From positions 415,898 through 479,897 of the forward strand of contig NW_001799333.1 in assembly GCF_000165425.1 (NCBI RefSeq): a stretch of DNA of 64,000 bases, given 5' to 3'. The stretch comes from Paramecium tetraurelia. Its lineage: Eukaryota > Ciliophora > Oligohymenophorea > Peniculida > Parameciidae. The translations under genes were made by a program, and so were the position numbers. Below the pieces are notes generated by a model. That model had not been told where the DNA came from and searched no databases. It was given only the letters and a program-made list of their open reading frames with translations. Shown here in pieces: positions 1-13,700 of the stretch; the stretch's first letter is position 1, and each line of letters opens with the position of its first letter.

Positions 1-134
1 ATCATAACAATAAATGTTTTTAATCAAGAACTATGGTTAGTTTTATAGATTTTAATAGAAATGTGTGAGGAGATTAAATTTATTGTTAAATTTGATTTAT
101 AAATAAAACATAAAAATATCTTCACAATTAAGTT

Positions 135-2318
135 TCATTCCAAGGAGAGATTTTGATATGGGTTTTTAATACCCTGTTAAACCTTTTAGATCATTTGCTC
201 CCTAAATTGATTTAAAGCATCTCTAACATCTTTACATTTTTTTAATGCAATTTCTTAAATTTTATAAACTAATACATTCCAATAAAGGCATTAGATCTTT
301 AAGAGCCCTGTCATTTTAGTCACCTGTCCAACTCAGTATGTAAATACCATTTTCTGGCTATAATTAGAAATTCTCTGGCATATTGTCAACTATAATAACT
401 CTTTCCAAACTTCTACCCAATATTGATAAATCCTTCATTTATTTTATTAAATTACTTTAAGGTAAATATTATCTTTGTAACAAGTGTGTTCTCTATAAAG
501 TCTTGAAGTCACTACTTTTTACTTATCAATTATATCAATAATGAAATTAGCATAATCCGGTTGAGCGGCAGTAAATATTACCAATTCATAATATTTAGAT
601 AATTTCTCCAAAAACTCTTCTGCATAAGGTCTAACTAAAAATTAGCCTCCTCCATTAGGAAGCTTAATTTTTAATCTAAAAATACTTCCTAATAATGCAC
701 TAGAGTCTCATCAAGATCTAAAACTAAAGTGTAGTTTTTCAAAGGCTTTTTTGGCAATAACATTTTATTGGTTTTTACATCAAGTTTTGAAGGCTTTTTG
801 CAGTTCAAATTATTATGGTTTTCATCTTATATAATTTCTTTTGCTATTTAATGGAGGATTTTCTTTTGCTAAACAAAATAGACATCTAAACTGGTTGAAT
901 TAAATCCTAAATGAGAATATATCTCTGGGTGACTTGTGTCGTCAATTCCTATTATTGATAATTTACTTACATTAATTCTAGAATCGATTTTATTATAAAA
1001 TTGTTTTTTTACAGGGTTTGCTTGGCTTTATTTTAAGGTTTCTTTAATTAAATTTATCTCATATCGATTCTTTATTTTAAGGTATCCTGAAATTAAAGAA
1101 AGTATTACATTTGGAACAAAGTTAAAAATTGATTATAGAGTGTAAAAGTTACTTTGAGTAACATAGACAATGAGATTTCTTAAATTTTAGTCAAAACTTT
1201 GTTAAGTCTTTAAGTATTCAAGTGCTATAATAAGGATTGTGTAAGATTCTAATAGGAATGTATCAATGATATTCATATCTATTTTAGATAAGTATTCGCT
1301 CTAATAATTATTAAAATGAATACATTTTTTCGATCTAAAAGGGAATTTAAAGATTACTGGATCTACTAACATAGTTAATTTAATTAATTTTAGTTAATAT
1401 TATCTAATGATGTATTCATTTGATTCCATAACTATTCTTTTTCCAGTAATAATTAAAAGACTCTTTCTTAGATAACTTCCTTCTTTACTCCTTAATTAGC
1501 ATCTTACGGTTATTTATTTAAAATCTAAGATGAGATACTTTTGATCAATTAGGAATTATTCGATTTTTGTAATTTTTCTGTTTTCTATGCAGGTTTTCTT
1601 AATAAACTATTATCAATTTTTAATTTAAGCTATTATATTTGATTGAGATATTCAGTTGATGAAATATTTTTATTATTACCATTATTTCCTGATTTTTAAG
1701 GAGTTGTGTTATTGCTATTTCTTTATTATTTTTATTGTTAAGATTACTACTATTATTATTATTATTTTGCTAACTAAGATAAAGTTAAATTATTATGCTT
1801 AATTTATGGATCAGATTATTTATTTTAAAACATGTAATATAGATTAGATAGATTGCCATTATTTTGATTAGACTCTCGAGTTGATTAAGGGGTGGGGATA
1901 TTTTATTTGAAAAAAGTATCGTTAGTTTTGGTTGTTTTATTTAATGGATTCTTATTAACATAACCAGAGGTTGAAGCATTTCTAGAATCTTAAATTAAAT
2001 TGCATTATTACAAATACTATCTCCCCTTGTAGACTTAGTGTCTTATATTTATTTATCTCTAAGACCTTATCCAAATAAAGAAGTTGAAGATTTATTATCG
2101 GTTTATACTAAGTTATTAAGCATTTGTTTAATTTTAGTAACGCTCTCTTAATTTTAATGTAAGTTTAATGTTTTCTCTACAGGAGTGCGATCTACTTTTT
2201 AGTCAAATTTTACTTCTATAATCGCTTAGATCTTTGAAGGAATTCTTAGATTTACATGATATCGTAGAAGTCTCTAAATTATTAGTTATATGAAAGTTTT
2301 TGGGTTTTTTTTACTCAT
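135..2318 (-). CDS. FCP1/SCP-type (NLI-interacting factor-like) phosphatase with long Q/N-rich N-terminus
   Basis: About 687 residues in six exons. The C-terminal third is an FCP1-like HAD phosphatase domain: the Asp nucleophile motif LDLDETLVHY, then FLVRPYAEEFLEKL, the motif-II segment VIFTAAQPDYA, and the closing VIIVDNMPENF and WTGDQNDRAL. Such enzymes dephosphorylate Ser/Thr, classically the RNA polymerase II CTD or related targets. Residues 1 to about 400 are unrelated: a basic start (MSKKNPKTF), Ser/Asn-rich stretches, a poly-Gln run written as TAA codons near 1,745-1,765 and a coiled-coil-like piece. Inferred introns are 1989-2017, 1301-1323, 663-685, 433-455 and 254-275; exon lengths then sum to a multiple of three. 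Four of the five end in AAG rather than the usual TAG. The stop is TGA at 135-137. The family is secure; the natural substrate cannot be told. Confidence 0.85.
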
Positions 2319-3702
2319 TTTATCGATAAGAAAGCATATTTCAAAAGGTTTCCTTTAACAGATTTTAATTAATGAAGTTTAATATTATTGAAGACTTATA
2401 TTAGTTTGTTAACAAATTAAAATATATATGAAATCGATAATTAAGGCAATTATTATTCATAATATTTAGTTCGACTTAATAGAAAATTCACATTATAATA
2501 ATTGTATATTAGAATAAAAATAAGCAATCAGAATTATTGGATATATTTATAATTTTCAATAGTATTAGAATATGTGCAATCAATAAATATTCATGCCATA
2601 ATTAGAATATTTTTATCTTTAATTTTATCAAATTCAGGAATCTTTACTTCACTTGTATTATACGTAGTACCCCAATCTCAATAACATTCCAAGAATAAAT
2701 AGTAAATCTTACCAATTTTATAATTGTTTCTCTTCTTTATCGAAATTCGATTTAAATTACAATATAATCATGACTAATAACAATTAGTTTAATTTTATAT
2801 ATCAAAGCACTTTTATTATTGAAACACGTTAACTAATTGGAATAAAAAGTATTATTATTATAAATTTGCAGTTGATAATTCTCAATTAAAGGTCTTCCAT
2901 TACTTATCCTATTTAATAAATCAACGTTTCTGACATTCAGAAACTCATAAATAAGAATTTGTGTGGTTTTTCTACTTTGATATATATTTCTGAAAACATT
3001 TTTCATCTAGAAATAAATGAAATGTTTAGAAATCGATTTTGAAAATGAATTATACTACCTTTTTACATCAATATATATACTTTCTTGTTTCAAAATACCC
3101 TAAACCTTGATTAGATCAATCATCTTCATAATAAATAATCCCATAATCATTGGCTTATTCACAAAGCTATAAACTTATAATAAGTGGACATATAGGTCAT
3201 GTACATATAAATTGAGAATATCTTTTTATATATGAAGGAACAGTGGGTATAATAAGAGAAGTCTTTTGCATATTATATTTATAATATTGATTATTTTTTT
3301 ATATGAAATTTGATTATAATTTTATTTATGCTCTATAATCTAATTCATTTAAAACTTCTTAATACAATATGCTCTAAAATTAGATAATTGCTTAAAGTTT
3401 AAATATTTACAGTGAGTGAAGCTATTTAAATATATCCTTCTTCATGTAGACTATTATATATATAAATAAAATTTATTCGGAAGTATAAAGTGATTTACAA
3501 AATACTCCTCTAATTTAATATGCTAATTAGGATCATATGGGTCAACTCTAATACGGAAGTGCAGAATTGAAGAGAATATATGTTTAAAATATACTTTAAA
3601 ATTATAATATTTCTCCCAAATGTTCTAAGAGTCATGGACATTTAAAACATGTACAAAAATAATTGCAATGAAGACTCTCTTTTGGATTGAATAAAGGACT
3701 CA
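2319..3702. other. Gene-poor AT-rich stretch
   Basis: About 1.4 kb between the phosphatase start and the next ORF. TGA codons interrupt all frames often, and I see no conserved motif, no repeat array and no convincing short-intron gene. It should hold the divergent upstream region of the phosphatase gene. The length is unusual, since most neighbouring genes here are separated by tens to a few hundred bases. Confidence 0.5.
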
Positions 3703-3972
3703 ATGTTAAGTAAGAATGTTGATTTGACGCTATTTGATCATAATGAGATGTTTAAAAGTGAAGACTTTTCTACTGCAAAATATTGTAATGGGAGTAATAA
3801 CATTAATTGTTCAAAAATTATTTATCATAGTGGTTCGTCATCTAATTATTAACCTTAATTAAAAAGAGATGTTTCTAGAAGCGTATAAAATGAGTATCCG
3901 ATTACGTATTATTTGATTTAATAGGAATTCTTATATAAATACGTAATATTTAAGTTCTAAATATAGAAATGA
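3703..3972 (+). CDS. Small hypothetical ORF (89 codons), possibly a gene remnant
   Basis: ATG at 3703 to TGA at 3970-3972, with Ser/Asn-rich, protein-like composition (for example DLTLFDHNEMFKSEDFSTAK). The same frame continues upstream through one TGA to another ATG near 3651, so this may be the 3' part of a broken or wrongly assembled gene. No domain is recognised. Its stop lies only 27 bp before the PEP carboxykinase start, so it also occupies what should be that gene's promoter. Confidence 0.4.
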
Positions 3973-3999
3973 AATCGTCATAAATAAAATTCATTAATT

Positions 4000-5706
4000 A
4001 TGGAGAATCAAACAGTCTAAGCTTAAGAACTTTTATCAAAATGGGGACTTCGCAATGCAACTGTCTATAGAAACCCTAGTGTTCCTCTCATCTATGAGCT
4101 CTCAATGTCTTAACAACAAAGCGAGGATCCAACTGTTAGACCAGATTCCATAAATAACACTGGAGCTTTAGTCGCATACTCAGGCAAGAAATGCGGGTAT
4201 GAAATATTGTTCTATGTTTTAGTCGTGTTCCTAAGGATAAGAGAATCATCAAGGATGAAGTCACAGAAAGAGATGTTTGGTGGGGTGATGTGAACATCGG
4301 TTTGAGCCAAGACTCATATAATGAAGTTGAAAAGATTGCTCTCGAATATTTAAACAACAAGGAGAAAGTAACCATATGATTTTAATAATTTAGTTGTTCA
4401 TAATTGATGGATATGCAGGATGGGATGTTAATTACAGATTAAGAATTAGAGTGTTTTGCACTAGACCTTATCATGCATTGTTCATGAAAAACATGTTGAT
4501 TAAACCAACAGACGAAGAACTCAAGAAAGATTTCAGTGGAGATGTTGACTTTTACATCTTCAATGCTGGTCCATAAACAATTTAGAAACCAATTGAAGGA
4601 ATCAAATCAGAAGGATGTGTTGCTGTTAATTTGACTGAGCGTAAGATGGTCATTTTGGGAACTCAATATGCTGGTGAAATGAAGAAGGGAGTCTTTGGAG
4701 TCACTCATTATTTATTCCCAAAATAAGGAATACTCACATTACACAGTTCTGCCAATGAAGGTGAAAATGGTGATGTCACCTTATTATTTGGATTGAGTGG
4801 CACAGGAAAAACAACACTTAGTGCTGATCCCAAAAGAAAACTTATTGGTGATGATGAACATGCTTGGTCTGACAATGGCATCTTCAACATTGAAGGAGGT
4901 TGCTATGCTAAATGTGTTGATCTCACTAAGGAGAAAGAACCTGAAATATACAATGCAGTTAGATTTGGAGCTGTCTTGGAGAACATTGAATATTATTCAG
5001 AAGAAACTAGAGAAGTCGATTTCACAAATATTTCAATTACAGAAAACACAAGAGTCAGCTATCCATTAAATTATATTGATGGAGCAAAATTCCCAGCTTA
5101 AGGAAATCATCCAAAGAATATTTTCTTCTTGACATGTGATGCTTATGGTGTTTTACCTCCAGTCTCTATGTTGACACCAGAATAAGCCATGTATCATTTC
5201 ATTTCTGGATACACTGCTAAAGTTGCCGGTACTGAAGTTGGTGTCAAGGAGCCATAAGCCACATTTTCAGCTTGCTTTGGAGAAGCATTCTTAGCCCTTC
5301 ATCCAACTCTCTATGCTAATATGTTGGCTGAAAAGATCAAGAAATACGATACCAAAGTTTGGTTAATCAACACTGGATGGTCAGGTGGTAAATATGGAGT
5401 CGGATAAAGAATGTCATTGAAATATACCAGAGGAATCATTGACTTGATCCACGGCGGTGAATTAAAAGATGTAGAGTTTGAAAACTTCCCAATTTTCAAT
5501 TTTGCCATCCCCAAATAAGCTAAAAACATTCCAACATAAATCTTGAACCCAAGAAATACATGGAAGTAAAATATTAATTTAATTTTAGAAATCCTGAAGA
5601 ATTTGATAAATAAGTTCATGAATTGGCTGAGAAGTTTTAGGTTAACTTCAAAAAATATGAAGATAAGGCTACATAAGAAGTTATCAATGCCGGTCCAAAA
5701 TTTTGA
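4000..5706 (+). CDS. Phosphoenolpyruvate carboxykinase (ATP-dependent)
   Basis: 543 residues in four exons, the normal length for the ATP-using family (EC 4.1.1.49), which interconverts oxaloacetate plus ATP with phosphoenolpyruvate, CO2 and ADP in gluconeogenesis. Visible hallmarks: the substrate-site segment [10 protein letters not shown], the P-loop [11 protein letters not shown] at about residue 247, the metal/nucleotide motif [11 protein letters not shown], and [13 protein letters not shown] and RMSLKYTR near the C-terminus. Introns are 4197-4222, 4368-4393 and 5566-5588, each GTA..TAG; exon lengths sum to 1,632 nt. The start ATG (4000) follows an AT-rich leader, and no in-frame ATG lies closer upstream. 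The GTP-type enzymes lack this P-loop form, so the ATP class is well supported. Codon use is more regular than in neighbouring genes, which suggests high expression. Confidence 0.95.
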
Positions 5707-5818
5707 ATATGAAATTTTATTGTTTATGTTTATGAATTTATATATTCAGAATTATTATTCAAATACTCAATTTTAAGAAAACTAGAAATTATATAAAAAA
5801 TTATAGTTATAAAAGAAC

Positions 5819-7886
5819 TCATTTCATATAAAAGGAATCGTAATTCTTTTTGTAAGCATTTCCCAAAACCCTCGAGGGTTAAAATTCATTAGCATAGACT
5901 CGCTTTTAATAATGCAAACTATTTGTACGAGTCTTTCGATACTTTGGACTTAAACATTCAAGTGCTAAATTGCTTAAATCTAAAACTGGAGGAGCGAAGA
6001 ATTCTTTATCAACAGATAGCTTTTAAACCTTTAGGCGTAATGACTGATTTCCATTTGATTAAGAAGTTTAATTTACAGGTTATTACTAATGATTTAGGGG
6101 TTTTAATTGTATCTTAAATTTATTTTTTGGTGAAGGAGACTGTTATCTAATTACATTAGTAGTTGATTATTATTATTACTATTATAGTTATGATTATTAT
6201 GACTAATATTGTTATTGTTATTATTATTGTTATTATTATTGTTATTATTACTATTATTATTACGGCTATTGCTTTGGTTTTTGAGTGATGATTTATATTT
6301 ATTATACATTAGATTAAATGATCTCTTCGTTAAGATATTATTTAATTTAAGTCCTTTTTACTCGTTTTCTTCTGAGAGGAGACTTAGTAGGACTTACACT
6401 AGTATTTGTGGCTGTTGATTACTAGCATTGTTTCTCTAGATGTTATTATTGGGGATCAATATCCTGTATATTGCTATCAATTTCAGATAGATTAGATGTT
6501 AATTTAGTAGGTTGAGATTAAATCATGACTTAGGGACGAATATTCGATTTTTCTAATCTATCCTTTATTATATAAGATTAATTTGAAAATTTGATTTATT
6601 GATCTAATTCATTATCTTCTTCATTTGAAGGTGTCTAAATTTATGAATTAGTATTGATAATCCTTATTGCGTCATGTTTATTAAAAGAAGATAATTACTT
6701 AAAAGGCTTCATCAAAGAGGACTGAAAAATAATTTGTTCATTATTATCATTATGTTGATCTAAACTTGGGGTAGGAACAACAGTGGAAATTTTAGTTTTC
6801 TGGGCATCATTCAAAGATTTTTAATAGTCAGCAAATAATTATTCATAATTGTTCATAACATCTTGTTTCTTTTTATTATTTAAATTCTTTGAAATTTGTT
6901 GATATAGTTCTCTATTATGCAGCACCTTCTTATAGCCCATCTTACTTAACAACATTAAAAGCGAGATGATATTTTAGAACTTTTGAGATTGCTTCCACTT
7001 TTAAAATTGCTCCTCCATAGTCAGAGGCTCATCACCTCCATTATTAAACCAAGGGTGTAACATCGCCTATGTAGCACTATATCGTTTTGTTGGATTGATT
7101 TCAGTCAATCTTCGAAATAGACTGAATTACTTACTCTAGATTAATTAAATTTTCAATACTCATTCAAAATCTTCTTGCAATTCTCATGCATTGTCAATTG
7201 AGATTAAGCAATATCGCATCCCTTTTTATAATACGGATGTTCACCGACAAGTAGCTAATACATGATAACTCCAGCAGCCCATACATCTACAGTCTTGTTG
7301 TATATCCTATTATTTAATTATTCCGGGGCCATATATATAAGCGTTCCACATTATTTAGTCATCAATGAGGAGTATCCTGTGCTTAATCCAAAATCAGTCA
7401 CTTTAACAAAGCTAAGATCGTGAGTAACAAGTATGTTTTCAGGCTTTAAATCCCTATGAGCAATATTGTTATTATGCATATACTGTAATGCATTAAAAAT
7501 CGAATACATTATGTATTTGGCTTATTCTTCAGTACATTTTGTTATTGAACTTAATGAACCTATATTGTAGAACATCTTTACCTCCACTAATAAGTTCCAT
7601 TTCGATAAGGATTTTATTTTCAGTCTCATAAACTCCAAAAAATTTAACAATATTGGGATGTTATAATTCTTACTAAATTTGGGCTTCCTGCATTAGTTAC
7701 GCATATTATAGCATTTATTTTTTCTTAATTACCTACAATAAGTTAGGTATTTTGATAACATACTTTCACAGCTACTGTTTATTTTGTGTTTTTGTTAAAA
7801 GCTTTAAGCACGGTTCCGAAAGACCCCTAACCCAACAAACCTTAAAATTCAAACAGATCGAATTCTATATCCATTTGGTCGTTCAT
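5819..7886 (-). CDS. Serine/threonine protein kinase with Q-rich C-terminal tail
   Basis: 621 residues in four exons. The N-terminal kinase domain (about residues 8-270) has every catalytic landmark: glycine loop [12 protein letters not shown], Lys in VAVK, catalytic loop [27 protein letters not shown], then [10 protein letters not shown]. The compact architecture resembles the CaMK/ULK-like kinases that are expanded in Paramecium. The remaining 350 residues are not conserved: Gln/Ser-rich, with a poly-Gln run encoded by TAA triplets at about 6165-6270, and a basic end. Introns are 7733-7763 (31 nt, just after the ATP-binding Lys), 7560-7581 (22 nt), and one near 7134-7159 whose acceptor is uncertain (the best join uses GAG). 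The stop is TGA at 5819-5821. It is probably an active kinase of unknown target. Confidence 0.9.
6165..6270 (-). repeat. Glutamine-repeat tract made of TAA/CAA/TAG triplets
   Basis: The minus strand reads as a run of TAA, CAA and TAG codons, giving a poly-Gln tract in the kinase tail. On the plus strand it appears as TTA/TTG triplets, which would falsely translate as poly-Leu. Triplet repeats of this type are prone to length change. Confidence 0.85.
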
Positions 7887-9579
7887 TATTAGATAAATTT
7901 AATTATGTTGTTTACAAATTTCATTTGATTTAGGAAAATATCTTTCACTCTACTTATATATCCAGAAAACAAAAATGAAACAGGTATTCTGCCTTACTTA
8001 TTATACGTCATAAAAATTTAATAAAATAAAGAGTCTTTAAATAGGAGAGCAGTATTTTAATTATTGTGTTTTCTCAAAATCACACCCATATTATGATCAA
8101 TTTATCAAGTATTTTTCCCATGACAAAAAGTATAAGTAAAATCCTGGCTTAAATCTAAAAAGAATTAAATATTAATTTCGGGTGTCCTAAAACATAAGAG
8201 ACCAATATCATAATAATTAATAAAATTAATTGCTAGATCTTCATTTTCAATCAATATGAATAAAAGAATGCAAATTCTAAAAATTGTCTGATAGAATTAC
8301 CCTTGAATTTTCTTAGACAATTTTACAAACTGCATGAATTTATTATAAATAAATATTCTATATTATATATATATATTAATTTCAGAAAAAGGGCAAAGAT
8401 AATTTTACAAAAATAAATATCTATATAAAGTATTAACTGATAAATTAATAAAATACAACCCTTTATTTCAAATGATCTTTAAGTAGTTGCCAAAATCAAA
8501 TAAAAAACAACTTTATAAATTAAAAGTAAAAGACAAAAGAAAGAAAAGTCCAATTACTATATGAGAGTATTATGACGATAAGAAATGTGAATAGTAAAAA
8601 CTAAAGAAGTATTATTATAAAGTCTTTTAACATAATAAAAGATTTGATTGTTTAAACAGATAAATGGAATCAAAAAAGTTGTGCTCAGTTTATAAGTGAC
8701 TATAAACTCTTTTATAATGAGTCATGAAATTCTAATTTATTAAACATTTTATAAGTTGAATTCAGTAATCAATAAATTTACTCAAATAGAAATAGAATAG
8801 ATATATAACTTATCTATTTTTAGTTAGATAAATAAGAGTGAAGTAATTATAAAGAAGATTAATACAGTTCTGATTTTGCGGTAAAAATGGCTCTATTTTG
8901 TCGTAAATTAATTATTCTTATTAAAAGTAAACAAGATATATATAATTATATTGCTTATCAGTCAGTTTTCAATTAAATAAGAAATGCTGCTAAATGTCTT
9001 AGAATCATTCGACCAATGCTAAATAATTGGATCCGTTTTTAGATTTGATAAGATATAAGCATATTTTACTCTATGAAATAACATATTATAAAGATAAAAT
9101 TTAATACTAATGAAATATAAATCAGTAAGAAATGTAACTAAAGAATTTACAGCAATAATTGATATCTATCGAAAGAAATCAGGAGATGTGACATATATCT
9201 ATTCAATAATCTAAGAAATATATATTAGTAATGTTCTCTATGATTTGGTCATGAAATGTTTCATCTGAGATGGATATAGTAATGAACAAAATATAAGTGT
9301 AAAAATATAAAAATAAATGAATATAATCGATGAAATTCTTACCATAGGAAATGACCTTTCTGGACCTTAAATATTTGCTATATGTATGAAATGGTAACTA
9401 ATATGATTAAAGTTAAGGTATGAATAGTTTCAGGATGATTTGTATAATTGCAATCCAAATTTTTCTAAGATCGACAACTATTCCCTTTGGTATATGTTTA
9501 TTTCAATAGCTATAGCATATGCTAAGAAGAACAAGTACAAATAAATAGTATATTGAATAATGTTAAGAGAGAGTTCAAC
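7887..9579. other. Gene-poor AT-rich stretch, 1.7 kb
   Basis: No conserved gene recognised. A 53-codon frame starts at an ATG near 8887 (MALFCRKLIILIKSK...) but has no support beyond being open. The region must include the divergent promoters of the kinase gene to the left and of the gene starting at 9580. Several TATATATA runs lie at 8365-8380. Confidence 0.45.
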
Positions 9580-10526
9580 ATGCAACATATAAAACCAATA
9601 ATTATACAATAAAACTCATTAGAGTAAATTCTAAAAGTTGATAAGCGCAATTAAGCTCATTACGTAAGTAAAGCTTTATGGGAATACCTGTAGGAGCAAA
9701 TGAAAGGAGGTAAACAAAATGAATATGGTGAAATTTAGGTCCATGCATTCCATTATACACAATGACTAAATAGGAATCCTATTTGGCACGAACTATGTTT
9801 GCAAACCTTAAATTTATGACGAATAATGATATTGACGACTTGATGCCTAATTTAGTAGTTCCAGTTGATATGACTTAGATTGAGTTACTTATTTAAAAAG
9901 AAGATGATTCTCTCATTTATTTAACCAAAGTTGTGCCTTTGGCATTTACAATAGAATAATTAATAACTAAAATAATCACACCCCTTTTCGACATTTCAAA
10001 TCTCATGTGTTACAATTACTATTTAAAGAAATTTCTAAGCAATAACAATTCAACATTTATCTGTGAATTATAAAAAAAATCCCTTTGGTTTCTCAAGAGT
10101 TCAATGACAATTTCAACAGGAGGAATAGCATTTAATGAGAACTTGGATGAAGCCTAAATGAGAGAGGACTTCCAAAGTCTTAAAACAGGTTCTACTGAAT
10201 CTACCACAGAATCTAGAATATCACTTTCAATAGACAATAGCCAATCATAGATTAGCCCTCTTCATAAATTCGACAATGAAGGGAATCACATTAATCTAAG
10301 TAATGAAATTCAAATTATGTTAGTGCTAAGAGATTTGGATGATTTCAAGAATGAAATTAGTACTGTACTTAAATAAAATAAAAATTAACAATTAGTTCTC
10401 TTAAAATTTGAATAGGCAATGGAAAACATCAATTAAATTATACAATCGATAGAATAAGAGAATTGTTTCAAAAAGGAATAATAAGAAGAAGGAACTAATG
10501 ATGAACTTATCGAATAAGATATTTGA
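9580..10526 (+). CDS. Hypothetical protein, 293 residues
   Basis: Three exons: ATG at 9580, introns 9664-9693 (GTA..TAG, 30 nt) and 9739-9773 (35 nt, starting GTCC, which is atypical), stop TGA at 10524-10526. Exons sum to 882 nt. The protein starts MQHIKPIIIQQ, has a helical middle (TMFANLKFMTNNDIDDLMP, then TIEQLITKIITPLFDISN) and ends in a Ser/Thr- and Glu/Gln-rich coiled region. No family recognised. The same frame stays open and protein-like for some 70 codons after the TGA, so the true 3' end, or an error at this stop, deserves a look. It lies 254 bp before the HECT ligase on the same strand. Confidence 0.6.
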
Positions 10527-10780
10527 TTTCATAATAAATTACACATTTTCAAGTTCAATTAAATCACAATTGAACATTTATTCTAAAGCTCTCTTAAATT
10601 AATATTTAATCAACAATACTTTAAGAAATACATTAGTGTCTTTTTCTTTGTCTTTACATAATTTTTATAATCATAAGCATACTCTAATGTTATGATTATC
10701 GTGCCCAATATAAAGATGCAAATTTTTGAGTAAAAATAACCTTACCTATATTAAAACATATTTTATTAATTTAATTAAAG

Positions 10781-13700
10781 ATGCGAATACCCTAGGCTTA
10801 TTACGAAAGCATGGAGAAGCGATTTAAGAAACTAAAACAAAATGACACTGAGGACTACAGTTGGATTGAAAATACTAGCAAACCCTTAATAGAAAGAATT
10901 TCAGAGTTTGCCAAATGCAAATAATTGCAAGATCCTAAATATTTACGCATTATAAGTGAAACCATTGACAAGATATTGGAAGCAGGAGTTGCTTTATTCT
11001 AGGAATAAAATTAAAATCCATGTATTGAATTGCTTGGAGAATGTGATTCTATTTAAATTTGGAATTTGTGTTTATTGTGTTGTGATTTCATTAGGACTTG
11101 CGGGAATCCAAAAATAGGTATTCATCTATGTTTGATAGAAAGTCGATATGATATTCAGTTATGAACATCTGGTTACTTTGATATTTCACAACCCTGATTA
11201 CGATTTATCTAAGATTTACAAAATTGTCGAGTGTATGTAATTCCTCTTAGAATCCATGAATACCTCTAAAGCATGCAAATTTAAAAGTATAAGTCTACAT
11301 AAATCCTTTAGTTGAATTTTTCGACAAAGTGTTATTAAGATTCATGTACATCAACGCATTCTTCTAAAAGAGCATCTTTAATCTCAGCGATTAAGATTAA
11401 ACAGAATTGTTCCAACTCTAAATGGATCATTGCATTTTGAAGTTCACCTTCCCTTCTGATGACATGATAAATTATTCAAGATATTTAGAAATGAATAATC
11501 TTCGAAAAATATTAAAATGTCCACCTACTACTCGCGAAGTATAATTTGATTCCACTAAAAACCCTTATGAGCAATCCCTTTAAATAATTAAGGAGAATAA
11601 CCTTTAAAAAGATATTATACTTTTTGATTAAGTCTTCATTCGATTGTTATGTCATTATTCTGGCAACGAACTATTAATCTAGAAAATGTTTATCAGCAAT
11701 TATATCTTTCATTTCAGATGTGCCTTCCAAGATCTTCAATTAATCAACAATAAATTAATGTTAGACATCACAAATAGATTAATAGATTAAAAAGATTACC
11801 TATTTTTATTAATAAGAATGATAACTATCAATAAGGATGAATCTCTAAATGATATTATGGTGTAAAGTCTTCAATTTATCAAATCCAAATAAATACAGCT
11901 ATTTGAACATAATACATTTTTAGAAAAGTTATGGCTATTTGAGCTTTAAGGAATTCAAGACTCCTTGATGGAATGGAAACAAGAACTACAAGTTGCAGAG
12001 GGGAGTTTCTATGAAATTAAATTGTCTTTAAGTTCTAAATTTTAATAGATATTCTTTCAACAATTGTTAGATTAGTAGTTTACTTAACTCTTCAAGAAAC
12101 AACCAAATTATTAACAATGGAATTCCATGATAGTTCAAATCATTAAGAAATCATCTTTAGAAGATGGTTCAACTAAATTACCCTATTATATTTTGAATCC
12201 GTTATTGACTTATTCTGTGAATTTGATAATTGAACTTCCTGGAAACAATCAAAATTAATAATTAGAATATTAATTAGAAACCTAAATCATCCAAGGATTA
12301 CTGGATATCCTAAAGAATTGCTGTGGAGGACATTAAATCCAACTCTAAATTCGTGGTTTTCAATTACTGAATCAACTAATTGCTTATTATAAATAAGAAT
12401 TTGATTAAGTCTAAATCTAAAATGCTCAATCAGAATTCATGATGCCTGTTCCTGAAAGATATCATAAATTGTTATCAGATATATGGTCAAATAAAATATT
12501 GGAAGACACATTGCTTAAATCATAGCTAAACGAATAATTATACACATATTTGATAACATTGTTAGCTATGAACATGGGAGAGAATCCGGGCAGAGTCAGA
12601 GAATTCTATGAAAATAACAGTTTATAATGTTTAGTTTAAAAAATAATGGAGCTTTTGAAGATATGTTCACGAGGATCTCATTTGATTGTAACCATAATTA
12701 ATTTGTTGATTGCTATCAGTACGAATGAATAAGCTATTTCATTGGCGTTATCATCAAATAATGAAAAAGATCAATAAAAACAAGATAATCTAATCAAATA
12801 AATATTTGACAAATGTTATTTGCCATCAATAGAACTTCTACATGACCCAACAGTGAGCGAGGACTTTGCTAAAAAGATCATTATGTTGTATAGTCAAAGT
12901 TTATTGGCCAAAAAGCAAATTGAAAAAGTGATCGAAAATACATTTGTATCAATATCCCAATTGGTTGATTTGAGCAAAGATAAAATTGAAGATATTGTGA
13001 GCAATCAAGAAAAGTTATCATCATTTTATGGATATTCTAAGAGTCTCCAAGCTCTGTTGTAATTGTTTATGCAATTACAGCCAGAGAAGAAATCATCCTC
13101 ATATCGATAATTCTAAGGATATGAAGAATTATAACTGGAAGAGGCTTAAAGACAAAAAGACCACTTGTTCAATTCATTGTTAAAAAACTAAAAGTTTGTT
13201 GAAGCCTTGGAGAAGATTATAATGAGTCCAATTCTTATTGGAAGTAAGAACAAAGACAAGTATGTGGAACATTATGTTGGAATCTTATGCAAAAAAAATA
13301 AATTGAATCCCTTTACTTCCTTATGGAAAGAATTGGATCTGATATCATAGAATTACATGATTATTGGAGATCAAAAAATCATAGACATAGGAAAATTAGT
13401 CGATTATGATGCCTTATCAGTTCATATGACTTATAAATACTTCTTTAGAAAGATCATCAAGCATATATCACCTTAAACTTATAGAGGCTTTTATATTTTG
13501 AGTCGCTTCCATCTTATACATTATTTGATCAAGATTTGTGTAAGTCAAGGAGGAATATAGCATTAGGATATCAATTTGTTAATCCCTCAATTATTGCAAA
13601 TATATTTCTTGTCATCACAACATGCTGGGTTTCATGAATCCATCATGATGTTTATGGCAGCAAAATCTCAGATTTCAAAATTTTAGAGTAGTTTTGATGA

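Noticed and set aside
4136-5619. Minus-strand and out-of-frame ORFs overlapping the PEP carboxykinase gene
   Set aside because: All lie inside a conserved, correctly spliced enzyme gene on the plus strand; they are chance frames.
6209-6418. Poly-leucine ORF on the plus strand
   Set aside because: It is the reverse complement of the poly-Gln tract in the kinase tail on the minus strand.
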